Shown: positions 41,931-54,395 of the stretch, in pieces
Position numbering within the stretch: position 1 is the stretch's first letter
How the letters are laid out: every line of letters starts with the position of its first letter
Assembly: GCA_030323885.1 (NCBI GenBank)
Contig: CM059199.1
Span: forward strand, 77,844,781 to 77,908,780
DNA from: Branchipolynoe longqiensis
Taxonomy: Eukaryota; Annelida; Polychaeta; Phyllodocida; Polynoidae
DNA: 64,000 bases
Direction of reading: 5' to 3'
Position numbers and translations under genes: made by a program
Notes under the pieces: generated by a model
The model's input: the letters and a program-made list of their open reading frames with translations, nothing else
Told to the model about the DNA's origin: nothing
The model's database searches: none

Positions 41931-42290
41931 CGTCTTCCTCATTCATACAAACATCATCTAGCCCCATTTTTCTCGGCCCGTTTTCTCCAGGCACATCCAA
42001 ACCTCGGCTGGTTGAGTGTATGCCGCGTGGTGAGAGCCTCCTCACTCTCCCCCCGCATACCCCACCCCGCTCCCGCTCCGCTCCCGCCTCCTGAACGACC
42101 GCTGATTACCGGTGAGCGCCGGCCGCACTCTCCCAGCCCAACCTGCCAGGAGGGTGGCTTGGAACGCCGGCCGTCAGCCTGTGCTGGGAGAGTGAGCAGC
42201 TCGCTGATTACCGGCGCGAGCAGCCCGGCCCCGCACAATAACCCGTGACGTCACGACGCATTGTGAGCCAGGAAACCCGACCCTGGGTGG
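41931..42290. other. Unique GC-rich island
   Basis: Contains a perfect 12-bp inverted repeat (CACTCTCCCAGC 42126-42137 and GCTGGGAGAGTG 42183-42194), a duplicated GCTGATTACCGG (about 42100 and 42202) and a CRE consensus TGACGTCA at 42246-42253. No gene recognised. Confidence 0.45.
42246..42253. promoter_or_regulatory. CRE-like palindrome TGACGTCA
   Basis: A perfect CREB/ATF consensus inside a GC-rich island. No adjacent gene is visible. Confidence 0.28.
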
Positions 42291-44925
42291 GAGTAGGGGA
42301 GGAGCGGGGTGGGGTGAGTGGAGGGGGAATGTGTGGGGTGGGAGATGTGTGGGGGTGACGAGAGAGGATTGGGGGGGGGGGCAAGTGTGGGGTATGGGAG
42401 ATATGGATGTGGGGTGAGAGGTGGGGGGGGGGCAGGGTGAGGTAGGGAGGTGTGGATGTGAGGGTTAGAGGATGGGGGGCCATGTGTGAGTAGGGGAGGT
42501 TAGAATGTAGGGGTAGAGATTGGGGGCCATGTGTGAGTAGGGGAGGTGTGATGTGGTTGAGAGATGGGTTGGCCAAGTGGTGAGGTAGGGAGGGGTGGAT
42601 GTGGGGTGAGAGATGGGGGGGGGCAATGTGAGGTAGGGGAGGGGTTGATGTGGGGTGAGAGATGGGGGGGGGGCATGTGATGAGTCGGGGGTGGATGTGG
42701 GGTGGAGAGTTGTGGGCATTTGCGGAGGTATTGGTGGGGAGGTGGGATTTGGGGTTGAGAGATGGGGGGGGGGGCATGTGTGAGGTAGGGGAGGTGTGGA
42801 TGTGGGTGAGAGGAGGGGGGCCATGTGTTAGGTAGTGGAGGGGGTGGATGTATGGTGATAGATGGGTGGGGGGGCAAGTGGTGAGGTAGGGAGGTGTGGA
42901 TTTGGGGTGTAGAGGTTATGGGGGGGCCATGTGTGAGGTAGGGGGGGGAGGATATGTCACTGAGAGATGGGTGGTGCATGACAGAGGTAGGGGACGGTGT
43001 GGAGTGTGGGTGAGAGATGGGGGGGGCATATTTGAGGTAGGGGAGTATTGGATGTGTGGTGAGAGATGGGGCCGGAGTGATGGTAGGGGAGTTGTGGTGA
43101 TAGTGGGATTAATATTGTGGGGGGGGCATGTGTGGGATAGTGGGATGTTGTGGATGAGGTTAGAGAATGGGGGGGCCATGTGTGGGGTAGGGGAGGGGTG
43201 GTGTGTGTGGGGTGAGAGATGGTGGAGGGCAGGTTGTGAGGTAGGGAGGTGTGTCTGGGAGAGCGATGGGGGGTGCCATGTTATAGGATGTAGGAGGAGT
43301 GGTAAGATGGGAGAACATATGTGGGGTGGCCGTGTGAGGTCGGGGATGAATGGGCTGATAGGGTGAGAGATGGGGGGCCATGTGTGAGGTAAGGGAGGTG
43401 GGATGAAGGGTGAGAGAAATTGGGGCCATGTGTGAGGTAGTGGAGGTGTGGTGTGCGGAGAGAGAAGGTGGTGGCCATGTGTGAGGTAGTGGGAGGTGTG
43501 GATCTGGGGTGAGAGAAGGGGTGCCATGTGTGAGGTAGGGGAGTGTGGATGTGGGTGAGAGAATGGGGGGGGGGCATGTGTGGGGTAGGGGAGGTGTTGG
43601 ATGTGGGGTGAGAGCGATGGGGGGGTCATGTGTGAGATAGGGGAGGTGGAGGTGTGTGGTGAGAGATGGGTGGCATGTGGTGAGGTAGGTGGAGTGTGGA
43701 TGTGGGGTGAGAGATGTGGGGCCATGTGTGAGGTAGGTGAGGTGTTTGAGTGGGGAGATGAGATGGGGGTGCATGTGGAGGTAGAGGTGGGGTGGGATGA
43801 GGGGGTGAAAGAGGGGGTCCATGTTTGAGGTAGGGGAGGTGTGGATGTGGGGTGAAGAAGGGGGGCCATGTGTGGGGTATGGGAAGTGTGGATGTGGGGA
43901 GAGAGATGGGGAGCATTGTGTAGCTGTATTTGATTGTAGTATGTAGGGGTGATAGATGGGGGCCATGTGAGATGGATAGGGGAGTGTGTGGAAAGTGGGG
44001 TGAGAGATGTGGTTAGTTGTTGGGGGGGCAAGTGTGAGGTAGGGAAGGGTGTGGATGTAGGGTGAGAGATGGGGGTCATGTGTTAGGTAGGGAGGTGTGG
44101 ATGTAGGGTGTGTGTACACTGGGGGCCAATGTGTGAGGTGGTGGGTGTGATTTGTGGTTAGAGATGGGGGGGTCCATGTGTGAGTTAGGGGCTGTGTGGA
44201 TCTGGGGGTGAGCGCCGTGGGGGGCCCATGAGATCGGACGTGCGTGATGATTAGGGGTGGCGAGATGTGGGTGGGGCATTTGATGGGTCTTGGTCTGATG
44301 AGGATGTGGGTTGCTAGATGGGGGGGCATGTGTGATTGTAGTGGCTGTGTTGTGAAATTGGGGTGAGAGATGGGGAGGTGGGGCATGAGAGGTGACGGTA
44401 GGATTGGATTTGGTGTGAGAGATGGGGTCCCATGTTGTGAGGTAGGGGAAGGTGTGGATGTGGGTGGAGTGTGAGAGAGGGGGGGGGCATGTGTGAGGTA
44501 GGGGAGGAGTGGATGTTGGGGTTATAGAGGGTGCCATTGTGAGGGGTAGGGTAGGTGTGGATGTGGGGTGTGATGGGGGTGCATGTTTTGAGGAGGTGAT
44601 GTGTGATGTAGGGTGAGAGATGGGGGGGCATGTGTGAAGTAGGGGAGGTGTGGATGTAGGGTGAGAGATGGGGGGTCCATGTGTGAGGTAGGGGAGGTGT
44701 CGATGTAGGGTGAGAGATGGGGGGGCCATGTGTGGGGTAGGGGAGGTGTGGATGTGGGGTGAGAGATGGGGGGGCCATGTGTGAGGTAGGGGAGGTGTGG
44801 GGGAGTGGGGTGAGAAATGGGGGAGGCATGTATGGGGTGTACGAGAGTGGGGGTGAGGTGAGAGGAGTGGGGCATGTGTGGGGTGGGAGGGGGGTGGGGA
44901 GTGGGGGGGGAGCGTCTAGGGTCAT
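42291..44925. repeat. G-rich noisy repeat, about 48-bp unit
   Basis: Imperfect copies of GAGAGATGGGGGGGCCATGT plus GTGAGGTAGGGGAGGTGTGG and ATGTGGGGT. Unit length is unstable because G runs vary, perhaps partly from sequencing error. The plus strand has high G-quadruplex potential. Pro/His/Ser frames of up to 408 codons on the minus strand are artefacts. Confidence 0.88.
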
Positions 44926-45044
44926 ATCAAAACGCCTTCTTTGTGCCCCACGGCCTGTTTTACTAACTAATGTGCAGGTAGTTGTACCAACAAACAATCG
45001 ATGCATATTGCTTCACTAAGAAAACGAACGCTCAGATCTCTGTG

Positions 45045-45670
45045 ATGGAGGAGTGTGTGGGGGTGTGTGTGCGTGAGTGTGTGGGGGTGTGGGCGTGTGA
45101 GGGCATGTATGAGTCTGTGTATCGGGTGGTACAGGTGTGTAGGTGTGTGAGGGTGTGTACATAATTGTGTGTGTGTGAGGGCATGGATGAGTGTGTAGTG
45201 GAGTGTACAGGTGTAGGTGTATGAGTGTGTGTCTAGGTATGTGAGTGTGTCACAGTGTTTATGAGTGTGGGTGCATGAGTGTGTGTCAGTGTGTATGTGT
45301 GTGAGGGCATGGATGAGGGTATGTAGTGGAGTGTACAGGTGTAGGTGTATGAGTGTGTGTCTAGGTATGTGAGTATGTAACAGTGTTTATGAGTGCGGGT
45401 CCATGAATGTGTGTCAGAGTGTATGTGCATGAGGGCATGGATGAGGGTGTGTAGCGGAGTGTACAGGTGTAGGTGTATGAGTGTGTGTCTAGGTATGTGA
45501 GTATGTAAGGGTGTTTATGAGTGTGGGTGCATGAGTGTGTGTCAGTGTGTGAGAGTGTACATGGGTGTGTATGAGTGTATAGGCGTGTGAGCGTACATAT
45601 AAGTGTATGTCTGACTGCATAGATGTGTACGTGTGAGTATCTACGTGTGAACACGGGCGCATGTGTGTGG
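45045..45670. repeat. GT-rich repeat, about 128-bp higher-order unit
   Basis: The block GTGAGGGCATGGATGAG ... GTACAGGTGTAGGTGTATGA ... GTGTCTAGGTATGTGAGT recurs near 45175, 45303 and 45431. Outer parts are simpler GTGTGT sequence. Confidence 0.8.
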
Positions 45671-46250
45671 TCCAATGGACAACTAAATGTTTACTAAAAC
45701 CCGGGGGATCAAACTGTCGGTGAACCGTTGACTGAACCCGTCCCGGACGGCTCCAAATGGGAACGTTTCGTGCGGCGCCGTATTTCAACAGGGCCCCTCT
45801 CCCTAACATTTCACCACACACTTCCACCAAATTAGAATCTAACGCCGGGCGTTTCTCGGAACGCTACACCGGAAGCTGGCTCAAACCGGAAGCGGGCTCA
45901 AACGGGAAGCGGAAGTCGGCGCCTGGCGTCGAGCGCCGCGCTTCGCTGAGCATCGCTCCGGGGTTTAGTCAGCCAGGCGTTGCGAATGTTTAGCACGACA
46001 GGCGCGCCGCGCGGTGGGCGATAATGCAGCACTTTATTATCGATACGCGCGGCGCGGGGACAGCGTCTCACCTGAAAGGGCCCGCCAGGTGGCGCTACTG
46101 CCCCACCCGGGTCGCGCCAAGGTCGTGAGGTCAGTGCGGGGTCAGTGCGGGGTCAGGACGGACAGGGGAAGGGTTCGATTCAGAGTGTACACATCAGGGC
46201 GGGCTAGTCATATGACATCACGTGATGGTAGTTAACACTAAGTTTTCATT
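45671..46250. other. Unique GC/CpG-rich island
   Basis: Contains tandem ETS-like sites (ACCGGAAGC at about 45869 and 45886, then GCGGAAGTC) within a short 17-bp repeat, and GGTCAGTGCG twice. No ORF has a recognisable product. It could be a promoter, but nothing downstream supports a gene. Confidence 0.4.
46087..46095 (+). promoter_or_regulatory. CTCF-like core AGGTGGCGC
   Basis: The context CCCGCCAGGTGGCGCTACTG matches the vertebrate/insect CTCF core with one mismatch over 14 positions. Confidence 0.3.
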
Positions 46251-46363
46251 AGTGAAAGTTTCGATATTCCTCCACAAGCTATATATGACAATATATGACA
46301 ATAATTGTATTTTACTCCGGCGACCCCTCACGGGGTATAAGAACAACAATATTCAACAATAGT

Positions 46364-46590
46364 CAACCAGATAGGATGGCCGAATGAGTTAGAGCATCCG
46401 TCTCCCGTGTTGGTAGATCGTGGGTTCGAATCCTGGTCGAGTCAAACCAATGACTTAAAAATTGATACTTGTCGTTTCTTAGCCAGACGCTTGGCTTTAC
46501 TAGGATAGGACAAGGAGCAGTGGAATGAGGAAGACCACTCGGCTGCGGCTGAAATTTCCCCCGCTTAAAAAACTAATATACAAAACAAAA
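46364..46590 (+). mobile_element. tRNA-derived SINE, type B, best-preserved copy
   Basis: A-box-like TGGCCGAATGAGTTAGAGC (46377 on) and B box TGGGTTCGAATCC (46421-46433) have tRNA-like spacing. GAGTCAAACCAATGACTTAA and TTGATACTTGTCG follow, then the type B body GGACAAGGAGCAGTGGAATG, AGGAAGACC and GAAATTTCCCC, and an A-rich tail. Both boxes are near consensus, so this copy may be relatively young. Confidence 0.82.
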
Positions 46591-46799
46591 CAAAAATAAT
46601 ATATATATATATAACAACATAGAATGTAAATGAAATAACAATTCAGAATCGCAACGTTCAAGAATTTGTTTTACAAATATACATATAGATATATATCATA
46701 TCAAGCCAACTATAGATTATAATCTCCCAGAAAAACTAAGTAGGTCGAGCTCGGAGCGGCAGGTAAATGCCAACACTTCCGGCGTTCCGTTCTCGGACT

Positions 46800-48818
46800 C
46801 TGTGAGCTTTATTAAATGACCAAATACAGCCAGCTTTAAATTTAATATATAACAACCTAGAGTCAGCTATAATAAATAATTAACTATAGTCAGCTTTAAT
46901 AAATAATTAACTATAGTCAGCCTTAATATATCAAAAAATATAGTCAGCTTTAATATATTACAAACTATAGTCAGCTTTAATATATCACAAACTATAGTCA
47001 GCTTTAATAAATAATTAACCATAGTCAGCTCTAATATATGAAACACTATGTTCATATTTAATATATAGCAAAGTATAGTCAGCTTTATTATGAACTAACT
47101 ATAGTCAGCTTTAATATATAACTAACTATAGCCAGCTTTAATAAATAATTAACTATAGTCAGCTTTAATATATCAAAAACTATAGTCAGCTTTAATATAT
47201 CACAAACTATAGTCAGCTTTAATATATCACAAACTATAGTCAGCTTTAATCAATAATTAACCAGATCCAGCTTTAATATATGAAACACTATGTTCACCTT
47301 TAATTTACAGCAAACTATAGTCAGCTTTAATAAATGACAAAATATAGTCAGCTTTAAAGTTACTATATATAAACTATAGGCAGCTTAAATATATAACAAA
47401 CTATAGTCAGCTTTAATAAATAACTAACAACAGTCAGCCTTAAATTTAATATATCACAAACTATGTTCAGCTTTAATATATCACAAACTATAGTCAGCTT
47501 TAATATATCACAAACCATAGTCAGCTTTAATAAATAATTAACCAGATTCAGCTTTAATATTTGAAACACTATGTTCACCTTTAATATACAGCAAACTATA
47601 GTCAGCTTTAATAAATGACAAAATATAGTCAGCTTTAAAGTTAATATATATAAACTATAGGCAGCTTAAATATATAACAAAGTATAGTCAGCTTTAATAA
47701 ATAACTAACAACAGTCAGCTTTAAATTTAATATATCACAAACTATGTTCAGCTTTAATATATAACAAACTATAGTCAGCTTTGATATATCAAAAACTATA
47801 GTCAGCTTTAATATATAACTAAGTTAGTCAGCTTTAATATATAACACACTATAGTCAGCTTTAATATATGACAAACTATAGTCAGCATTAATATATCACA
47901 AACTATAGTCAGCGTTAATATATAACTAACCAATAGTCAGCTTTCATAAATGACCAAATATAGCCAGCTTTAAATTTAATATATAACTAACTATAGTCAG
48001 CTTTAATATATAACTACAGTCAGCTTTCATATATGACAAATGATAGTCAGTTTAATAAATAAATAACTATAGTCCGCTTTAATATATAACAACCTATTTC
48101 AGTTTTAATATATAACTAACTATAGTCAGCTTTAATAAATAACAAAATATGGTCAGCTTTAATATATAACAATAGTCAGCTTTAATATATAACAAAATAT
48201 AGTCAGATTTAATATATCACAAATTATTGTCAGCTTTAATATATCACAAACAATAGTCAGCTTTAATATATCACAAACTATAGTCAGCTTTAATATTTCA
48301 CAAAATATAGTCAGTTTTAATATATAACTAACTGCAGTCATCTTCTATGTGCAACAAACTAGTCAGCTTCAACATATAACAAAATATAGCTAGTTTCAAT
48401 ATGTAACAAACTATAACCAGCTTCAATATATAACAAACTATACCCAGCATCAATATATAACAAACTATAGCCAGCTTCAATATATAACAAACTATAACCA
48501 GCTTCAATATATAACAAACTATACCCAGCTTCAATATATAACAAACTATAGCCAGCTTCAATATATAACAAACTATAGCCAGCTTCAATATATAACAAAC
48601 TATACCCAGCTTCAATATGTAACAAACTATAGCCATCTTCAATATATAACAACCTATACCCAGCTTCAATGTACAACAAACCATAGCCAGCTTCAATATA
48701 TAACAACTATAGCCAGCTTCAATATGTAACAAACTATAGTCAGCTTCAATATATAACAACCTATACCCAGCTTCAATGTACAACAAACTATAACAGCTTC
48801 ACTGTACAACAAACTACA
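46800..48818. repeat. 27-bp satellite with two sub-families
   Basis: About 73 copies of ACTATAGTCAGCTTTAATATATAACAA. From about 48400 on, the unit becomes ACTATAGCCAGCTTCAATATATAACAA. Because 27 = 9 codons, minus-strand frames show a 9-residue period (for example YILKLAIVC), open for up to 152 codons in the second sub-family. No other sign of coding. Confidence 0.93.
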
Positions 48819-49290
48819 ACAGGCCTATCGAGCCATGGTGGTGGCGCCTGTGTTTTCTGGGTCAGGTTGGCCTCCCTTTAACAGGGCGGTCTATGGGAGC
48901 CCGTGCTGCATGTAGACCCCGCACAATTACCAACCGGCCGTGCGCAAACAATGGCTGAAAACCGAACTCCTCCCGCCAGGGGGAACCCTGACCAGACAGC
49001 ACACCTAAGTAGTAACGCGCCACCGCGCCGCCAGAGGGCCGACCAGAGGAGTTTGACATCCTAACGAGACCTCGGGACATCACTACAGGCACTGACTGAC
49101 TTGTGACAGCGTACGCTCATTGTGACGTTATAGTGTTGCTCCATTTGGATATTGTGATACAGTATGGTCTCTCACAGCTGTACAGAGTCGTGCGATATCA
49201 TACTCAGTCATATTATCCTGACATTGAGCCAGTCTGTCCATACTTGATCCCCATAATTCCCAGTGTCAGGGAAGGTAGTGACAAGGACTA
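48819..49290. other. Unique GC-rich island
   Basis: Single-copy sequence with CCGCCAGGGGGAACC (about 48973) and CGCCGCCAGAGGGCCG (about 49024), both partly CTCF-like. No gene recognised. Confidence 0.4.
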
Positions 49291-49294
49291 ATGC

Positions 49295-49353
49295 CTGCGG
49301 CTTTCGTTTAACTCTGCGGCTTTCGTATAACTCTGCGGCTTTCGTTTAACTCT
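49295..49353. repeat. 19-bp repeat, three copies
   Basis: CTGCGGCTTTCGTTTAACT at 49295, 49314 and 49333 with one substitution. It may be the start of array growth. Confidence 0.9.
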
Positions 49354-49489
49354 GCGATAAGTAGTATTCCCTTGGAAACACCTGCTTCTGAATGTCCCTG
49401 TCCCCGGGGGGTTCGGTGGTGATTCGAGACACATTCCACCATGACATACACAAACACATGTGGGAATAAAGGACGTTGAAACAAAGAGG

Positions 49490-49690
49490 CGGGATGGCCG
49501 GATGAGTTGAGCGCCTACTTCTCATGTGGCAGGTTGCAGGACTCGGGTCCCACGTTCAAATGACTTTAACATTTATACTTGTTGCTACGTGGCCTGGCGT
49601 TACTATAACACAAAAAGGAGCAGTGGAATGAGGAAGACCAATTGTACGCGATTGGAATTTCCTCTGCTTAAACAACCAATGTAACCCCCC
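49490..49690 (+). mobile_element. tRNA-derived SINE, type B
   Basis: Head GGGATGGCCGGATGAGTTGA, degraded B-box region, TTTATACTTGTTGC, then the type B body AAGGAGCAGTGGAATGAGGA, AGACCAATTG and GGAATTTCCTCTGC, ending in AAACAACCAATG. Confidence 0.75.
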
Positions 49691-49875
49691 CCCCGCCCCC
49701 AAATACAAAAAAAAAAGAAAAGGGAAAGTTGTTGCCGAAACCGAACTATATTAAAAGAATATCTAAGCAACAATGTGCAATAATAGTTGAACACTGACTT
49801 TATGCGGACACCCTGGTGAACACTTCCTGATTGCCTCATCTATGTTGTAACACACTTTTTGTGTCCGATAAGCTA

Positions 49876-52800
49876 CGAGAGTACATCAACTGCCCATACA
49901 CATACTGTGAGAGGACACATAATGTGAGAGTAGACAGACTGTGAGATGACATAAACTGTGAGAGTACATAAACTGTGAGAGGACACATACTGTCAGAATA
50001 CACAGAATGTGAGAGTACATAAATTGTGAGAGTACCCATACTGTGAGAGTACACATGCTGTGAGAGTAAATACACTGTGAGAGTACACATATTGTAAGAG
50101 GACATACACTGTGAGAGTACACATACTGTGAGAGGACATACACTGTGAGAGTACACATACTGTGAGAGTACATACACTGTGAGAGTACACATACTCTGAG
50201 AGTACACATTATGTGTGAGAGTACATAAACTGTGAGAGTACACCCACTGTGAGAGTACACATACTGCGAGAGGACATAAACTGTGAGAGTACACATAATG
50301 TGAGTACACATACTGTGAGAGTACACATGCTGTGAGAGTACATAAAATGTGAGAGTACACACACTGTGAGTGTATAATACTGTGAGAGTACATAAACTGT
50401 GAGAGTACATAAACTGTGAGATTACATAAACTGTGAGAGTGCATAAACTGTGAGAGTACACCTACTGTGAGAGTACATAAACTGTGAGAGTGCATATACT
50501 GTGAGAGTACACATACTGTGAGAGTACATAAACTGTGAGAGTGCATATACTGTTAGAGTACACATACTGTGAGAGCACACATGCTGTGACAGTACACATA
50601 CTGTGAGAGGACATATACTGTGAGAGTACACATACTCTGAGAGTACATAAACTGTGAGCATACATAAAATGTGAGAGCAGCTAAACTGATAGTACACATA
50701 CTGTGAGAGTACACATAGTGTGAGAGTGCATAAACTGTGAGTAGACATACTGTGAGTAGACACAAGCTGTGAGAGTACATAAACTGTAAGAGTACCCATA
50801 CTGTGAGAGGATATGAACTGTGAAAGTACACATACTGATAGAGGACATGAACAGTGAGAGTACATATACTGTGAGAGTACATACCATGTGAGAGAACCCA
50901 TACTGTGAGAGGACACATACTGTGAGTACACATACTGTGAGTACACATAATGTGAGAATACCCATACTGTGAGAGGACACAAACTGTGAGAGTACAGATA
51001 CTGTGAGAGGACACATAATGTGAGAGTACACAAACTGTGAGTAGACATACTGTGAGAGTACACAAACTGTGAGAGTACACATACTGTGAGAGGACACAAA
51101 CTGTGAGAGTACACATACTGTCAGAGGACATATAATGTGAGAGTACACACACTGTCAGTAGACATACTGTGAGAGTACACAAACTGTGAAAGTACACATA
51201 CTGTGAGAGTACACAAACTGTGAGAGTACACATACTGTGAGAGGACACAAACTGTGAGAGTACACATACTGTCAGAGGACATATAATGTCAGAGTACATA
51301 CACTGTCAGTAGACATACTGTGAGAGTACACATTATGTGAGAGTACATAAACTGTGAGAGTACACACACTGTGAGAGTACACATACTGTGACAGTACATA
51401 AACTGTGAGAGTACATATACTGTGAGAGTACACACACTGTGAGAGTACATACACTGTGAGAGTACACATAATGTCTGAGTACATACACTCTGAGAGTACA
51501 CATACTGTGAGAGTACACATACTGTGAGAGTACACATAATGTGAGCGTGCATAAACTGTGAGAGTACACCTACTGTGAGAGTACATAAACTGTGAGAGTA
51601 CACATACTGTGAGAGTATGCATACTGTGAGAGCACATGTACCATGACAGTACACACTGTGAGAGGACACATACTGTGAGAGTACACATACTGTGAGAGTA
51701 CATAAAGTGTGAGAGTACATAACATGTGAGAGTACCTAAACTGTGACAGTACACATACTGTGAGAGTACACATAGTGTGAGAGTAGATAAACTGTGAGTA
51801 GACATACTGTGAGTAGACACAAACTGTGAGACTACATTAACTCTGAGAGTACCCATACTGTGAGAGGACATAAAGTGTGAGAGTACACATACTGTGAGAG
51901 TACATATACTGTGAGAGTACATAAACTGTGAGAATACCCATACTGTGAGAGGACACATACTGTGAGTACACATACTGTGAGTAGACACACACTGTAAGAG
52001 TACATACATTGTGAGAGCACACATACTGTGAGAGGGCATACATTGTGAGAGTACACCTACTGTGAGAGGACATAAACTGTGAGAGTACACATATTGTGAG
52101 AGTACATAAACTGTGAGAATACCAATACTGTGAGAGGACACATAATGTGAGTACACATACTGTGAGAATACACCTATTGTGTGAGGACACAAACTGTGAG
52201 AGTACACATAATGTGAGAGTACAAATACTGTGAGCATACATAAAATGTGAGAAGACACATAATGTGAGAGTATAATACTGGGAGAGTACACAAACTGTGA
52301 GAATACACATACTGTGAGAGTACATACACTGTGAGAGTACACATACTGTGAGATTACATAAACTATGAGAAGAAATAATGTGAGAGTACACATACTGTGA
52401 GAGGACATCAACTGTGAGAGTACACATACTGTGAATAGACATACTGTGAGAGTACACACACTGTGAGAGAACACATACTGTGAGAGTGCCTACACTGTGA
52501 GAGTACACATACTGTGGGAGTACCTAAACTGTGAGAGTACACATACTATAAGTAGACATATGGTGAGAGTACCCATACTGTGAGAGTACCCATACTGTCA
52601 GAGTACATGACCTGTGAGAGTACATAAACTGTGAGTAGACATAATGTGAGAGTACAGAAACTGTGAGAGTACACTTACTGTGAGTAGACATAATGTGAGA
52701 GGACCCAAACTGTGAGAGTACATAAACTGTGAGTACACATTTTGTGAGAGGACACACCCTGTGAGAGTAAATAAACTGTGAGGGTACACATACTGTGAGA

Positions 52801-54065
52801 AAACCCATATTGTGAGAGTACTCATACTGTGAGGGTAGATACACTGTGAGAGTACCCATACTGTGAGAGTACCCATACTGTGAGAGTACATATACTGTGA
52901 GAGTACACATGTGAGAGTACACATACTGTGGGAGTACACATACTGTGACAGACCACCTACTGTGATAGTACACATAATGTGACAGTAAACATACTGTGAG
53001 TACACATACTGTGAGTGTACATATACTGTGATATAACATATACTGTGAGAGTACACATACTATGAGAGTACACATACTGTGAGAGTACATAAACTATGAC
53101 CGTAGACATGATGTGAGAGTACACATACTGTGAGAGTACACATACTGAGAGAGTACATAAACTATGAATGCACACATGTGAGAGTACACACACTCTGAGA
53201 GTAAATAAACTGTGAGAGTACATACACTGTGAGAGTACCCATACTGTGAGAGTACATAAACTGTGAGAGTACCCATACTGTGAGAGTACCCATACTGTGA
53301 GAGTACACATACTGTGAGAGTACATCTACTGTGAGAGTACACCTATTGTGAGAGTACACATACTGTGGGAGTACACATAATGTGACAGTACACATACTGT
53401 GAGTACACACACTGTGAGTGTACATATACTGTGATAGTACATATACTGTGAGAGTACACATGCTATGAGAGTACACATAATGTGAGAGTACATAAACTAT
53501 GACCATACACATGATGTGAGAGTACACATACTGTGAGAGTACACATACTGAGAGAGTACATAAACTATGACCATACACATGATGTGAGAGTACACACACT
53601 GTGAGAATAAATAAACTGTGAGAGCGCACATACTGTGAGAGTACCCATATTGTGAGAGTACTCATGCTCTGAGAGTACATACACTGTGAGAGTACCCATA
53701 TTGTGAGAGTACATACACTGTGAGAGTACCCATACTGTGAGAGTACATATACTGTGAGAGTACACATACTGTGAGAGTACACATACTGTGGGAGTACACA
53801 TACTGACAGACCACCTAATGTCATAGTACACATAATGTGACAGTACACATACTGTGAGTACACATACTGTGAGTGTACATATACTGTGATAGTACATATA
53901 CTGTGAGAGTACACATACTATGAGAGTACACATACTGTGAGAGTACATAAACTATGACCGTACACATGATGTGAGAGTACACATACTGTGAGAGTACACA
54001 TACTGAGAGAGTTCACATACTGTGAGAGTACACATACTCTGAGAGTACTGTGATAGTACACAGAC
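49876..54065. repeat. 17-bp satellite (GAGAGTACACATACTGT)n, 4.2 kb
   Basis: About 245 copies, the largest uninterrupted array in the window. The main variants are ACATAAACTGT, ACCCATACTGT, GGACACA and loss of GAG. The unit has no stop on the minus strand, so all three minus frames stay open for up to 400 codons with a 17-residue period (Ser/Tyr/Val/Cys-rich). I treat these as artefacts. Confidence 0.96.
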
Positions 54066-54395
54066 TGTGATAGTACACGGACTGTCAGCGTACACACGAC
54101 TCTGAGAATGATATGACGAGCCGATAGAGGAAAGTGTGTGATAAGCTGTGAAAGAGGGGCAGTGTCTGCTGCGGGAGGTAGGTGCCCCCCCCCCCCCACC
54201 CCCCACCTTCACACAGTCACGGGTTATATTTACACGGCGCCTTGCCGCCCGCCCGCCCGCCAGGTGGCGCTGCCGGCAGTCTATTAGCGCCATTGTTTTG
54301 GTGGCGGACATTCTGGGACTTAACTTCGTGTGTGCAGATCTGTTAGCGTACTCAGTGAGAAGTAGGCGCGCTGGTCTGTTTGCGGGAATGTGAAT
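54066..54395. other. Unique island with CTCF-like site
   Basis: A C-rich run near 54185, then GC-rich unique sequence. No gene recognised. Confidence 0.4.
54262..54270 (+). promoter_or_regulatory. CTCF-like core AGGTGGCGC
   Basis: The context GCCCGCCAGGTGGCGCTGCC is nearly the same 16-mer as at 46081-46096. Confidence 0.3.

Noticed and set aside
41654..42094. A glycine/valine repeat protein (VGDAG)n
   Set aside because: The 15-bp unit keeps frame by length alone. The frame runs on into an unrelated GC island, and the opposite strand is open too.
46377..46445. Functional tRNA gene
   Set aside because: A and B boxes are present, but the acceptor and anticodon arms do not pair, and the same head recurs attached to SINE bodies elsewhere in the window.
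49836..53948. Many overlapping Ser/Tyr/Cys/Val-rich minus-strand frames
   Set aside because: They come from the stop-free 17-bp unit. Every frame is equally open.
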